Origin: Microstegium vimineum
Lineage: Eukaryota; Streptophyta; Magnoliopsida; Poales; Poaceae
Assembly (NCBI GenBank): GCA_022036555.1
Contig: CM039122.1
Span: 53,580,693 to 53,644,692, forward strand
DNA: 64,000 nt
Direction: 5' to 3'
A program made the translations under genes and the position numbers. Below the pieces are notes generated by a model. The model was not told the DNA's origin. It worked only from the letters and a program-made list of their open reading frames with translations, and made no database searches. This document shows, in pieces, positions 34,801 to 47,159 of this stretch (positions are counted from its first letter, which is position 1; every line of letters starts with the position of its first letter).

Positions 34801-35622
34801 TTTATCCTTATTTGGATTGTCCAGATCAAAATTCAGTACTGCTTGAGACTCGCCATCCTACTTGTATTCTTCTTGCAGTATATTATTCTGAATGCAAATT
34901 TTACAATGCAGGAGCAGGAACATGAGAGTCCAGTAAAAGCTAAATTATCTAGCATTCCACCTCCATACCAGAAGCCACTTAAGTCTTCTCTTCGCCGCCC
35001 CCCGCTAATTCCAACTGATGATGAACCTGTGAAACAAGAGGAGGAAGAAGGGCTCTTCACGTCAATCGGCAAACTTGTGGGTGGAGCAAAATCATCAGCT
35101 GCAGAGATCATCGGTGCCACATTCTCCAGAAAGAAGCGAGTAAACATTCATCACCATCAAGTGGGTAGGTCCTGGCCAGTACAAGAAAGCTATGCCATCC
35201 CGCGGGACGAAACCCCACCGCCACTGGACACAAGGGCGCCGACCCCTCGCAAGAACTACGCCTTCATGTCCAAGGAGCCGGAGAAGATCCACCACATCCG
35301 TCACGGTCGGCCTCAGTTACATGGCTGGACCGGAGAAGCAGCACCCCAGCCGCAGCAACAGCAGCCGACGCAGCCGCAGCAGGTGCATCACCAGCAGTAC
35401 CTGCAGCACCACAGGCAGTACTCGGCCGGGCCGCAGACCTTCTACGAGCCGAGCTGCGATGCAACCAAGGAGATCGTCTTCGGAGCCGTGCAGGAGGGCG
35501 ACACCAGCCGCCGTCCCGTGGAGATCAAGGCCGTGAACCATGGGGACCCGGCAGCGCCGTACGAGCAGAACGGGCTGCGATTCCGCAGCAGTTACAGCAT
35601 GGGCTACAATGGCAACAACTAG
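31831..35622 (+). CDS. NHL-repeat membrane protein, seven exons, exon 5 start disturbed
   Basis: Plant NHL-domain protein with N-terminal signal sequence, NHL beta-propeller repeats, one membrane helix and a Gln/Pro-rich tail. Exons: 31831-31939, 32037-32117, 32215-32391 (or from 32212), 32991-33161, 33927-34106, 34237-34325, 34912-35622; about 505 aa. The signal peptide is MGALLVAALLLGAFAPASA. NHL-type segments include SGELLVMDSMNSNIYRM and RGNIYVADAMNMAIRKISD. The helix GVALLLAAAFFGYML is in exon 6, and the tail ends RSSYSMGYNGNN. At exon 5 the family-typical acceptor would be 33898/33899, before a VTTIAG motif, but that start is out of phase. An AG 28 bases later (33925-33926) restores the frame (ISDTG|RGGHVDGPSDE). 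The VTTIAG segment itself is split by two single-base losses in G runs. The role in plants is not well established. Confidence 0.88.
32209..32214 (+). promoter_or_regulatory. NAGNAG tandem splice acceptor, NHL gene exon 3
   Basis: TAGCAG precedes exon 3. Both AGs (ending 32211 and 32214) give an open, in-phase product differing by one Ala. Such tandem acceptors are often used alternatively in plants. Confidence 0.6.
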
Positions 35623-36282
35623 TCGAGGAAGATATATTACTGCCTCCGTCCTAGTAGTGTTTTGGCGTCCTCCGTTGTACTAGCAGGTGTAAGGAAAAGA
35701 GAGGAGCGATAGAGAGCACTCGAGGAGAGTATCAATCTCCTCATCATCATTGACAAGTGCAACGGAAAGGCTGGAGTTTTGGTAGAAGAGCTTGGTGATA
35801 AAGGTTATTGGACTCTTTACTGGCGGTGACATATATATAATATATGTATGTAGTATGTATGTAGTAAGTGAAATGCGTTTTGATCTCATTCGACGTGAAT
35901 TCCTTGGGGAGATGATTTGGGTTGTGGAGAGTAGCTGCTGCTGGGTGCTGGCCCTGTAGTAGGACATGTGCGATGTTTCTGCTCATGTGTGGCTGTGGCA
36001 GGCTGGCCAGGACGGCTGGCTGGTTCCTGGTTTGCTCAGTGGTGGGCGGAGGCTATAGCGTAGCAGCGTGATAGTGTTTGACATTTTTTTTACTACCGTC
36101 GGTCACGTGGGTCATCTATGATGTGTGGCCATGATTTCGCCTTTTGAATGCGCCGCCGGACACCGGTAGTGCCTGATGAGGCTGTGATCCACTCGACGAG
36201 TGAACCGTAAAATATGCGTGATATGTATCACCTCATTGCCGAAAAGATTAACTTCTATGTCTGTCCTTATTCGAATGGTTTA
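35623..36282 (+). other. NHL gene 3' UTR and intergenic DNA
   Basis: No gene. A short TA/TATG-rich stretch lies at about 35828-35865. The end of the transcript cannot be placed. Confidence 0.45.
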
Positions 36283-36522
36283 GAGCAAGTATTATGGTTG
36301 ACTACAAAAATGGTGAGGTGAAAGAGAGAGGAGATGAGAGATATGAGAGGTGGGTTGTAAACTTGCAGTCAGTTTGGGCATAAGAACCAAAAAACTCTAT
36401 GAGATAGACATATGGACCATATATTAATAAAATCGAGTGCATTATTGTATGAGTGGGCTGGGAGAAGGCTATAAGGAACCTTACAGCCCATTTGTGGACT
36501 GTATTATATATAATATTTGCTC
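36283..36522. mobile_element. Tourist-like MITE (240 bp)
   Basis: Terminal inverted repeats GAGCAAGTATTAT and GAGCAAATATTAT (right end read inward) are flanked by TTA (36280-36282 and 36523-36525). No coding capacity. It lies 9-15 bp from the end of the minus-strand Copia LTR. Confidence 0.8.
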
Positions 36523-36531
36523 TTAGTCAAT

Positions 36532-36671
36532 TGAAATTGTAGAGAGATAGCGGACACCTCTTACCCTTAGGGGTTAGGTGACTTTCATATATATAGTCAT
36601 ACATGACTTGGAGTACAAGTAAACACAATTACATAGGACTCCCTAGGATATATACAATTATATATCTAACA
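36532..36671 (-). repeat. 3' LTR of the minus-strand Copia element
   Basis: Begins on the minus strand with TGTTAGATATATAATTG right after the PPT. It is about 134-140 bp long, unusually short, ending near CTCTCTACA or ...ATTTCA. A TATATATA stretch may be its promoter. Confidence 0.65.
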
Positions 36672-36680
36672 CTCCCCCAC
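36672..36680 (-). other. Polypurine tract of the minus-strand Copia element
   Basis: GTGGGGGAG on the minus strand, directly before the LTR start TGTTAG. Confidence 0.75.
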
Positions 36681-36699
36681 AGTCTAAGCGGGAGTATCG

Positions 36700-39600
36700 C
36701 GGACGCAAAGACTGCACTTAAAATCAGTAAATAACTGTACAGGCAAGCCCTTAGTCATGATGTCAGCGAACTGATGAGAGGACGACACATGGAGCACTCA
36801 AAAATCACCAAGTGCGACCTTCTCGCGGACGAAGTGGATGTCGATCTCAATATGCTTGGTCCGGCGGTGATGGACAGGGTTAGCTGTCATATACACAGCA
36901 CTGACGTTGTCACAGAAAACAACGGTGGCAGAAGACAGTGGCAGATGCAGCTCCTGAAGCAACTGGCACACCCAACAACACTCGGCGACGGCGTGGGCGA
37001 CAGCACGGTACTCCGCTTCAGCACTGGAGCGAGAAACCGTAGTCTGCCGCTTCGAGGACCAGGACACCAAGTTGTCACCGAGGTAGACGCAGTAGTCAGA
37101 AGTAGAACGCCGAGAGTCTGGACACCTTGCCCAGTCAGCGTCGGAGTATACGGTGAGGGACTGGACATGACCAGTTCCAAGGTGAAGCCCTGTGGAGAGA
37201 GTGTCCTTGACATACCGAAGAATCCGCTTGACCAGCGCAAGATGCGGCTCGCGGGGATCATGCATGAAGAGGCACGTCTGCTGAACAACATAAGACAAAT
37301 CCGGTCGAGTCAGAGTCAGGTACTGGAGAGCACCGGCGAGGCGACGGTACTCAGACGGATCCTCGACAGGAGCACCATCTGAGGCCGAAAGCTTAGCCTT
37401 GGAGTCCACTGGCGTCGACGTGGAGTGACACTCAGCCATGCCAGCGCGCTGGAGCAACTCGGCAGCGTACTGACGCTGAGACAGGAACATGCCACTAGAG
37501 GAGCGCGTGACGGAGATGCCGAGGAAGTGGTGTAGCTCGCCGAGGTCGGTCATCGCAAACTCAGAGCGTAGGCGCTCTGTGATGCGAGTATGGAGTGCTG
37601 AGGATGAGGCCGTTAGGATGATGTCGTCGACGTAGAGCAGCAGGTAGGCGACACCATCGTTCTCTTTATAAATAAAGAGAGATGTATCGGATGCAGACGG
37701 GCGGAAGCCGAGTGTGCGAAGATGCGAGGCGAAGCGCTGGTGCCAAGCGCGGGGAGCCTGCTTCAGTCCGTACAGCGACTTCTGCAGCAGACACACGTGT
37801 TCAGGCGTCGAAGGATCAACGAAGCCAGGTGGCTGCTGACAATAGACTGTCTCGTCGAGATGACCATGAAGAAAGACATTCTTCACGCCAAGCTGATGTA
37901 GAGGCCAGGAGCGAGAGGCGGCGATGCTGAGGACGATGTGAATCGTGGCCGGCTTGACGACTGGACTGAATGTCTCGTCGTAGTCGACACCGTACTGCTG
38001 GGAGAAGCCACGAACCACCCAGCGCGCCTTGTGATGAGCGAGCGTGCCATCGGAATGGAACTTGTACCGAAATATCCATTTGCCGGTGACGACATTAGTG
38101 CGGGGTGGACGAGGCACCAGGCGCCAGGTGCCGTTGTTGATGAGCGCCTGGTACTCGTCAGCCATGGTCGTACGCCACTGCGGATCAGCGAGGGCGCCAC
38201 GGTAGTCGCGTGGCAGCGGTGATGCGGTGGAGATGAAGGCACTGTTGTAGTTGACGGGAGTGATGGCGCCCGTCTGGAGTCGAGTCGAAGCGCGAACAGG
38301 GGCGCTTGGAGGTGCTGGAACAGATCCGGCCGCCTGGGTCATGGTGCCGGGCGCCGGAACAACACTGTTGGGCGCCGGTGCAGTGTTGCCGGTTCCCGGG
38401 GCAGAGGTGCGCGGCGCCGGGGCAGGGACTCTGGTTGCGGTGATGGCGGTGGCACCAGAGGGCCGCAGGCGATCACGACGGGGTCATCGATCGGAGCACC
38501 GGACGGGACACAGTGCCACGCCCGTCAGGCGCAGCCTGCGGTGACAGCGGTAAGTCGCTGTCGTCGTCGAGGAACTCAAGGGAGCTTGCCGTACTTGAAC
38601 CTGCAGTGTTAGTGGCATACGGAAAGGATAGTTCATTGAAAACGACATGCCGTGAGATGATTATGCGCTGCGTAGAGACGTCAAGGCAGCGGTACCCCTT
38701 GTGGGAGGAGGGATAACCAAGGAAGACGCAGGCAGCGGAGCGAGGGGCAAACTTATGTTTCGAGTTGGGTGAAAGGTTTGGGTAACATAGACAACCGAAC
38801 ACGCGAAGGTGGGAAAGGTCTGGAGACTTGCCAAATAGGCGGGAGAAGGGAATCTCGGTACCGACGGCGGAGCTGGGTTGGCGGTTGAGTAGGTATGTGG
38901 ATGTGCTGAGCGCTTCAGCCCAGTGGCTGGAGGCATGGAGGCATGGAGAAGCATGGTGCGGCAGATGTTGTTGATGATTCAGATGATGCGCTCGGCCTTG
39001 CCGTTCTGAGCTGAGGTGTCTGGACATGATATACGCAGAAGGATGCCGTGGGCAGCGAGAAACCGAGCGGTGGCGTGGTTAAGAAATTCAGTCCGTTTTC
39101 TGCCTGGATGCATTTAACTGGGAGGCTGAACTGAGTGCGTGCGTATGCACAGAAATCCACGAGATGTTGATGCACATCAGATTTGCGGCGAATGGGAAAC
39201 GTCCAACAATAATGAGTATAATCATCCAATATAACAAGGTAATATGAATGACCAGAAACACTAGGAACTGGAGATGTTCATAGATCACAATGCAAAAGCT
39301 CGAAGGGTGCATTAGTACAGGACGTGGAACTGAAAAACGGTAGGCGAACATGTTTGCCTAACTGACACGCATGGCACAAACTAGACGCGGACTTGATAGG
39401 TGGAACCAGAGACTGGAGACTGGTGATGACGGCAGGACCAGGATGCCCGAGGTGGGCATGCCACAAGCTGGCGGTGTTGGTGGAGGTGGCGAAGGCGCGG
39501 CTGGTGGAGGCAGCTGTGGGGTAGGTGTAGTGGTCGCCGGAGCTATTGCAGCGAAGCATCACCTGACTGGTCCGAGGATCCTTAATGGAAAAACCAAAGA

Positions 39601-40874
39601 CGTCAAATTCAACGGAACAATGATTATCACGTGTGAATTGACGGACTGAAAGAAGATTGCGAATAATATGTGAAACCACCAGAATATTCTTGAGTGCAAA
39701 GTTGGATGAAGGAGACGCGAGCTGGGAGTCACCCTGGCAAGTGACCGGTAGGGAGTTGTCGTTGCCGACAACAACCGAGGCCGTCGTTGGAGCTCATGTG
39801 CGAGGTGGCACCGGTGTCCATCACCCAGGGTGTGCTGCCTAAGTTGAGTTGCATCTGGTTCAGGGCAGCTACCAAGGCAGTAGGATCCCACACCTGCTGC
39901 TGCGGGGTGTAGGCGGTGTGCGCATGAGGAGGCTGGTCGTACAGGTCAGGGCTGGCTGGGGGGCGCCACTGCCCACCGCCGGCAGAGAGGTCGGCCCTCG
40001 GGTTGAAGCAGAACCACGACCCGGGAGGCGGCTGCTGCTGTCCATGCCGCCCACCGCGGCGGTTGCCGTTCCCGTTGCCGCCCCTGTTGTTGCCTTGGCG
40101 CGGCTGAGATGGGTTGGCAGGGGGGACGGGGGGCGGCAGCCGTCAGTGCCGCAGCTGGAGGAAGACGAACTGCCTGCAACCAAGGTTGTGTTCTTCTGAA
40201 CTTTCTCCTCATTGGCGAGGCGAAGTTCCTTTAGAACCAACATGTTGCGGGCGACGGCGAAGGTGGGCAGCACGTCACGGTTGGCGATGTCGTCGGTCGT
40301 GCTGGAGAAGCGAGGGTTGAGCCCACGGAGCAGATTGAGGACGCACCGAGGGTCGGCTACCGCCTGGCCGACGTCGCGAAGGGCATCGGCGGTCTGCTTC
40401 ATGCGCTGGCAGTACTCGTCGATGCTGGAGTCGCCCTGAGTCATGGAGTGGAACTGCTCGCTGAGGAAGACGGCCCGAGGCGCTTTGTTGGCGTGGAACA
40501 GAGCGGCAATTGCGTCCCAGAGCTCGCGGGCGTTCTGATCTTCTTCTGCCATGGCGAGGTCGAGGGTTGCGTCGGAGACGGAGCCGAACATCCAGCCCCG
40601 GACGGGCGCAGTCCGCGGCATCCCACAGCGGATCGGCGGGGTTGACGGCAGTGGTGCCGTCGATGTGGCCACGCAACATGAACTTGCCGCAGAGCGCCTT
40701 GAAGAATGCGGACCACTTGGTTTAGTTAGGGTTAGCCAACTCCAAGGTGATCGGGATGTGGTTCTTGATATTGACGGTAGCGTAGTTGGGAACGGCGATG
40801 GGGACGGCGGCCGGTGGTGGATCAACCACACCACCGTCGTTTTCCTTTGGATCGTCGTTCTCCCTAGGCGGCAT
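36700..40874 (-). pseudogene. Broken Copia gag-pol (minus strand)
   Basis: Gag starts MPPRENDDPKEN at 40874. A TAA replaces the usual Tyr codon shortly after ITLELANPN (about 40727). A frameshift lies near 40600, then ELWDAIAALFHANK and ALRDVGQAVADPR follow in the usual gag order. Protease: WVMDTGATSHMSS (about 39810). Pre-integrase: LWHAHLGHPGPAV (about 39460). In integrase, HCDL is followed by TGA in place of Trp (39278-39280), and the core motif reads QAENGLNF, where QADNGxEF is expected. RT and RNase H form one open frame (38342-36801) with LLLYVDDIILTAS, but the RT motif A reads HQLGVKNVFLHG: the catalytic Asp of LDVKNAFL is Gly. After VALGDF a TGA (probably from CGA) interrupts, and the frame then continues to HQFADIMTKGLP. 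Not functional. Confidence 0.87.
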
Positions 40875-40985
40875 GGCGGCGGCCTGCTGGAGGCGGCGTC
40901 CAGGGAGCGGCGGCGGCGGCGGCAGGGGCAGCGGCAGCGGCAGCAGCCTGGATAGGCGGCTGCAGCAGCAGTGGATGGTTGCAAA

Positions 40986-41902
40986 AACATAAACGAGTCA
41001 AAACATAAACGACACCAAATAAAATAGATCCATGCAGATGGTTGCAAAGGGAACAAACAACTCATGAGTCAAAACAATCAGAGCGCCCACAAGCTAAGCG
41101 ACGAAGCTCCAAACCAAAACAACCCCGTCCAGCGACAGGGGTCTCCACCAAGGAGTTTCCACCTACCAGCTCACAAGCTAGCCAAAGAAAAACTCTCGCG
41201 TGGGTCAGGTGGGCAGTGAACTGAATTCACGGTCACGGCACCATGTGCCGATGCCAACACCACCATGAAGTCCCCGTCTCTACTCTCGCGTGGTTCTGCA
41301 CGCCGTCCAACCGTGCTCGCCTACCCTACCAAGCGGCCTTTTTATAAAGGTGATAATTATATATGACTACTACAACCACACGAGCCAAGCGCGCGTGTTC
41401 GCCGCCTCACCCGGTCGGCCAGCTGCAATCATGTACCCCATTCCTGTTGGGTGATGGGCTGATGGCTACAGAACTTATCACCTTCCAGGACCAAGGAGCT
41501 GATGTCTTTACAAAGTGAGAATTGGGTAAAAAAAATATGCAAACATGTGGGAATAAGAATATTCCCAGTGAAAATATTATAATGTATTCATGTAACATCT
41601 ACGCGCCAGATTAACTCTCGAAAGCAAGAGAGAAGCAAAAAAAAGAGAGCATAGCCCGTGCTTCCCAGTGTATGAAGCTAACTTGAAAGAGTTTACCAAC
41701 CGACAATTCTGAATTCCAGTGCTACAGCAACATTCTAAAATATTTAGAACTGAAAAATCAATTCGTCATGTTACTGAAGTTCACCACTACACTGGAACCA
41801 CAATCTACACTGCAAAGCAAGAGAAAGTACGAGCAACTTGTCCTTGGCTCACTTCTCCAATCTCTTCTCTCACAACCGGAGCACAAAGCTAGCACACCAA
41901 TC
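40986..41902. other. Region between the Copia element and FCF2
   Basis: No gene seen. Short repeats such as CATAAACGA occur at about 40990-41010. The part from about 41600 is probably the FCF2 3' UTR. The left part may be untranslated leader of the Copia element or its insertion site. Confidence 0.4.
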
Positions 41903-43518
41903 TCATTTTCTCCTATCCTTCGCCCTCTTAAGTGTTTTCTTGCCCTTGTTCTTCCAATTTTGGTTGCCTCCTGGTGTACGGATCTCCTGAATTTCACGTA
42001 CCTTGCGCATCCTGTATTTCATTGGAGACCAATGCCACATTCAATTTCAGAAGATAAAAAGAAAAAGAAAGCACTAGGTATGGAAAAAGATCCAGCACAA
42101 TATCAGTTTTATGCTGCAGTTTGGACTCTAAATGGAACAAAAAAAATGGATTATTGAAACTAGGATGGCATTCTGAATTTCTGTGCACTTGTTTCAGAGT
42201 TCAATCAACATAATCGTTACAGGGCTCTGATGTGTATATCTAAAATGGGTTTGACGTGTTACAACTATCCCTACATACAATGTTTCCAGTTAATGCTAAA
42301 TAACAACATTTCATGAATTGCTAGGGATCCAAAAGGCCATATGCAATTGATACAGAAAAAATCTTGCACTGAAAAACAAGACACTGTCCATTAATGTACA
42401 TGCAAAACAGCCAAAGTATGATGAGCATACCTGTAGCTCTTAAGAGATTGGTCTGATAACAGCTGGTCGACCAATGTTGCCTTGCGCTCCCTATTTTTCA
42501 GCCTACTCGAGTAGAACTCAGATGCAGGCTCAACAACCGTACCGACCTAAAGCCAACATTGAGATATTCAGTACACATCAGCTACAGAAGAGATAGATAA
42601 AGCTTTCCACAGATTAGGATGATAAAAGAAAATGATAAATAAGTCTGCCTGATGGAGTGATGGTGATTAGGCTACTTACTTGGAAGTACTTGGGAAGGGC
42701 CTTGGATTTTCCTGCCCGCTTGAAGTGCCTTTTTGGGTCAATTACATGTCTCAGCTGCAAAAACAGATGGCAAACATATTATCACATAAGCGTCCCAAAG
42801 GACAAACCACAATAACTAAACACACAATACCAATTGAGTTGAGACAGGCACATCCAACACTGCTTGAATCTCAAGTAAAACAACTCCAAATTTTTTTTTG
42901 TAAAAAGTAAAATAGCTTCAATCAGATGGTAACGCTGTCAAATTGTTGCAGTAAACTGCTCTCTATGTTTGCCCTACTAGTCCACTAGACCACTACACAA
43001 TGATCCAATGGCAGCTGCACAAATATGTTTTCCATGCTTCATCACAAGTTGGTCCCGAAATTCTTGACATCATATTACCTGTTTTACAGGCTACTACGGC
43101 ATCCTACTGCTAGTAAGGTTACTGAATTAGGAGTAACAACCACACCTGCAAAATCTCGAGATCCTTCTTCAGCTCCGGGGTGATGGTCGGCGCGGGCATG
43201 TCGAACCTGAGAAATGCAGCAGCACAGCATAAGCAGTAGAAATCACTCAAGAGAGCTAGGGTGGGTTCCAAGGTAAACTCACCAGCCCTTGCCGCTGGTG
43301 TCCTTGACGTTCTTCCTGGCCAGCTTATTCAGCTGCCTAGGGTCCCTCGGGGGCACGAACAGCCCGTCCACGAGCTGGCTCGTGGGCTTCCAGAGCGACC
43401 CAAGCGCGGTGCTCGGATTCGGCGCGTGGTCGCTCTTGCTGCCGCCGCCGCTGGTCGTTGCAAAGGAAGGAAGCTTGGGCGCCCATGACAGGCCGATCGG
43501 CGCCGCCGTCTCCGACAT
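41903..43518 (-). CDS. FCF2: FCF2-like pre-rRNA-processing protein
   Basis: Nucleolar factor of early 18S rRNA processing in yeast Fcf2 and its plant and animal relatives. Five exons on the minus strand: 43283-43518, 43146-43206, 42680-42754, 42431-42546, 41903-42011. All junctions are GT-AG and phases agree, giving 198 aa. The N-terminal ~75 residues are low complexity. The Fcf2 domain follows: WFDMPAPTITPELKKDLEIL, then LRHVIDPKRHFKR, PKYFQVGTVVEPASEFYSSR and ERKATLVDQLL. The C-terminus is Lys/Arg-rich (NKGKKTLKRAKDRRK), as expected for a nucleolar protein. The start ATG at 43518 is the first in frame. It is divergent from ALMT, with starts 758 bp apart. The frame is intact. Confidence 0.93.
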
Positions 43519-44276
43519 CGCTGGTCTAGCGCTGCGAGTTCAGAAAGACAGAAACTTATCACGTCTCCCGGCCCGGTGTTGGTTTAATCCGCCGCGGCGG
43601 CAGGGTTGGAGGTGGGATGGAAAGACGAGAAGCTGCGCGGCGGCCGAGGGACGGTGGGAGGAGGAGGCAGGCGGCTGGGAGACAGAGGAGACAGGAGCAC
43701 TAGGGCAGGCGGTTTAGCGGGCTCGGGCATTCTGGGCCGTCATTTCAGAGGTTTCCGCGGTCCAGGAAAATTTTACTGGCCATAATGGGCTAACTCAGAT
43801 ACGAACATCGCTGTTTAGTTTTTTAGGCCCAAGAAAATTTCCCGCGCGAGCCGTCCTGTGCGACGTGGCGAGTCGGCGACGGACTTCGTCACCACACGGC
43901 TTGGCTTCAACACAGGCTACAGAGCTGAGAGCACAAAGACGGCATCCTCTGTTCCCGTGTGGAGGGACGCAATATTCGCTTTAGGCCGCGCCTCGACATC
44001 GCCGCTGGTGCTCGGCTGCTCGCTGCTGGCCAATTTCTACGGCTACGATTCGGAAAGGAAACTCACGTGACTCGCCGACCAGGAGTCGGGCTCCTCAACC
44101 ACCTGGCTGAAACGAAACAAACTCCGATAAAACAGGAGCACACGAACTCCCCTCCTCCTCCGATCGATGCGCGCGCACCGCATCGAACCGTGCCGAGCCT
44201 AACCGCGCGCCGCGTACGTCGTCGCGAGGCCGGAGATAAAGCCACGCCCCGAGCCGCGGGATCTCTTGTCGAGGCA
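43519..44276. promoter_or_regulatory. Bidirectional intergenic region between FCF2 and ALMT
   Basis: 758 bp between two divergent starts. It holds GGGCCGTCATTTC (about 43733) and TTAGGCCCAAG (about 43823), GGCCCA-type (site II-like) motifs common in promoters of ribosome-biogenesis genes, so they more likely serve FCF2. Open frames in the GC-rich part are not supported as genes. Confidence 0.5.
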
Positions 44277-46828
44277 ATGGGGGCGCTGCCGGCGGGCCTC
44301 CCGCCGCTGCCGCCGCAGCTGGGGACTCTGCGATCGACGCTAGACCAGCGCGGGGCGCGGGAGCCGCTGCTCGCGTTCGACTGGGGCGTCCCCGACGGCG
44401 ACGTGGAGCAAGCGGCGTGGGGGGTGGGTGACGGTGCCGAGAGGGGCGTGGTGGGCCGCCTGCGGCGGGCGGCCCAGGCAGTGCGCGCGCTGGCCGTGGA
44501 GATGTGGGCGTTCGCGCGCAGGGACCCGCGGAAGCCCGTATTCGCGGCGAAGGTGGCCGTGGCGCTCGCGCTCATCACGCTGCTCGTCTTCCTCCGCGAG
44601 CCCAGCGATATCGCCAGCCATTCTGTATGGGCCATACTCACCGTCGTTGTCGTCTTCGAGTTCAGCATCGGTACGTTGCTGCACTATTGCCTCGCGATCA
44701 CCTACGTTTCCTCTCTGTTTTTTTTTTCTATAAACCGTTAGTCGTCACCGTCAATTTGAAATCTCGGAGCCATATCAAATTCCCTCCATGAAGATCTTTC
44801 AAAAAAAAAAAATCCCCCCATGAAGAAAGTGAGAGAAATGTCTCTTTTTTTATTCATATTCTGGCCGATGGAATATGTTCAGGTCACAATACAGAGATGT
44901 TTGCTAACCTATGCAGCTACGCTTGATAGAATTAGAATATTAGATATTGCTAGGACATATTTTGTTTTCCTTACCAGATACTAACAATCTGAACAACCCT
45001 CACATGAATGACGACATGTTTTATTTATTCATTTATTTTTACCAGGCCTGCTCATGGATTCAATCTCTAACTCGTTTTTTTAATGTTAAACAGGTGCAAC
45101 TTTGAGCAAAGGATTCAACAGGGGATTGGGTACTCTTATTGCAGGGGGGCTTGCTCTAGCAGTCGCCGAGTTAGCAGCCCAAATGGGAAAATATGACATG
45201 GTGGTACTCATCATAAGCACTTTTGTAGTTGGTGAGTACTGTAAATTGCTGAAATCATTCATCAGTGTATAATGATATTATGATATTTGAACACATCTAA
45301 CAATATTCTGATTACTAGCATTCTGTGCCACCTTGACGAAGCTGCACCCGAAGATGAAACCATATGAGTATGGATTTCGTGTGTTCTTGCTGACTTTCTG
45401 CTATGTCACGGTCTCTGGGTACAACACGGGGAAATTCACCGCTACGGCTATAAGTAGATTTCTGTTGATCGCCCTTGGTGCTGCTGTCAGTCTCGGCATC
45501 AACATAGGCATACACCCAATCTGGGCAGGAGAGGATCTGCACAGATTGGTGGCCAAGAATTTTTCTGGTGTTGCAAAATCTTTAGAAGGTACGATCATCT
45601 AAGAAGTGGGTGGGTCTTGTGTTTCTGACTCCATAATTTGTTCTAATATATTACTAATACGTCAAATTCATTTATGTTCTCCATTATAGGATGTGTCGAT
45701 GGATACCTGACCTGCATGGAATATGAAAGGATTCCATCCAAGATACTCACATACGAAGCATCGGATGATGATCCTGTCTATAGCGGGTACAGGGAAGCTG
45801 TTGAGGCATCAACACAGGAGGAAGCCTTGGTCAGTTATTTCTCCAAACGCATCATCTACGATTTTCTTTTTTGATTTTTTAAGCAAGTGTGATGTCCTGT
45901 GCTTGCAGCTAGGATTTGCTATATGGGAGCCACCGCATGGACCTTACAAGATGATGAAATATCCGTGGAAGAACTACACCAAAGTTGGTGGTGCGTTGAG
46001 GCATTGCTCATTCTCTGTCATGGCATTGCATGGGTGCATACTTTCAGAGATTCAGGTTTGTGCACCTCATCCAGCAATAGATGACCAACTACACACACAC
46101 GGGTTTCCTTGCTAACTTTGTCTTACAAATTTCAGGCACCACCGGAGAGCAGAAAGGTTTTCTGTGCAGAACTTCATAGAGTGGGCCAAGAAGGTGCTAA
46201 AGTCCTGCGTGAACTTGGGCAGAGTGTGAAGACGATGACGAAACTGAGCTCTCCAAACATTCTTTCAGAAGTGCACTTTGCAGCTGAAGAGCTGCAAAAG
46301 AAGATTGATGAGAAGTCTTACCTTCTCGTCAATACAGAAAGATGGGAAGTCATTCCAAGGCATGCCGGAACTGCACAAACTCACGATGGTGCCAATGCTG
46401 CTGACAAGGATGAATCACCCGAGAACACCGCTGTCGACTCTGTGCACATATCAAGCAGCTTCGCTTCAAACCAGTTCCTGAGCAGATTTGATTCTTCAAA
46501 TCCATTCCTCGGCAGATACGATTCAGGATCAATGATGGTAGGTTCATATAAGGCGCAATCATCATGGCCTGTTCGACAATCTTTCCATCCAAGCTTTCCA
46601 TTTGAGAATGGGGAATCAAGAACTTACGAGAGCGCAAGCGCCTTGTCGCTGGCCACATTCGCATCGCTCCTCATTGAGTTTGTTGCCCGGCTCCAGAATC
46701 TTGTTGATGCATTTGAGGAGTTGAGTGACAAAGCTAACTTCAAAGACCCTGTGGAGGAACCTTCGACAATCAGCAGGGAGCCTCCTGGGGTTTTAGTTAG
46801 AGTACATGACTTTTTTTGGTTGAAGTGA
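44277..46828 (+). CDS. Aluminium-activated malate transporter (ALMT) family channel
   Basis: Anion/malate channel. Six exons: 44277-44670, 45094-45231, 45319-45588, 45690-45829, 45909-46055, 46136-46828; junctions GT-AG, phases agree, 593 aa, no internal stop. The ATG at 44277 has a good context (GGCAATGG). The N-terminal ~90 residues are cytosolic, then come the ALMT membrane helices (FAAKVAVALALITLLVFL, SVWAILTVVVVFEFSIGATL, the GLALAVAEL region, VLIISTFVVAFCATL). The conserved FCYVTVSGYNTGKF and IHPIWAGEDLHRLV follow. The hydrophilic C-terminal half carries WEPPHGPYKMMKYPWKNY, the ALMT signature. A length near 600 aa and the sequence type suggest the vacuolar ALMT4/5/6/9-like clade, which moves malate and chloride, for example in guard cells. 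That placement is inference. The gene ends 331 bp from the convergent APCB1-like gene. Confidence 0.93.
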
Positions 46829-47159
46829 CGCGGATGACAAAAAAAAAAACACACCCAGTATTGAATGGATAGTCAAATGTGTACAGTAGCTAACTTAGGT
46901 TGAAAATGTTCATAATGTAACTAATCTACAAAAAAATCCATGTAGAGGAGACAGTGTATATACATAATACAAATGTACAACACAGTATACACATTACAGT
47001 TATACAGACGAGTACAACACAGAGTGGGGGATTTCTGACAGTTCCCCATGGAACGATATACCATACACAGGGCAGGTTCTACTTAATAACGAATTCTACA
47101 ATACCACGGCGTTCACTATTTAAGCTTTACACATGTAAAATTGCGAGCGGCGATGCTTG
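46829..47159. other. Shared 3' region of ALMT and the APCB1-like gene
   Basis: 331 bp between two facing stop codons. It must hold both 3' UTRs, which may overlap. No other feature. Confidence 0.6.

Larger units (their letters stand above)
36532..40985 (-). mobile_element. Minus-strand Ty1/Copia retrotransposon, 5' end missing
   Basis: Read on the minus strand: gag, protease, integrase, RT, RNase H, PPT (36672-36680) and a short 3' LTR. The end near 36532 or 36538 is uncertain because no second LTR is available for comparison. No LTR or PBS is found before gag (40880-41400), so the 5' end has been lost. Coding regions carry stops, frameshifts and catalytic-site substitutions. The element lies close to the 3' end of FCF2. 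Confidence 0.88.

Noticed and set aside
39869..41065. 398-codon minus-strand open frame as a single protein
   Set aside because: A composite: its first part is out of frame with gag and only the middle encodes gag, so it is a frameshift mosaic of the Copia pseudogene.
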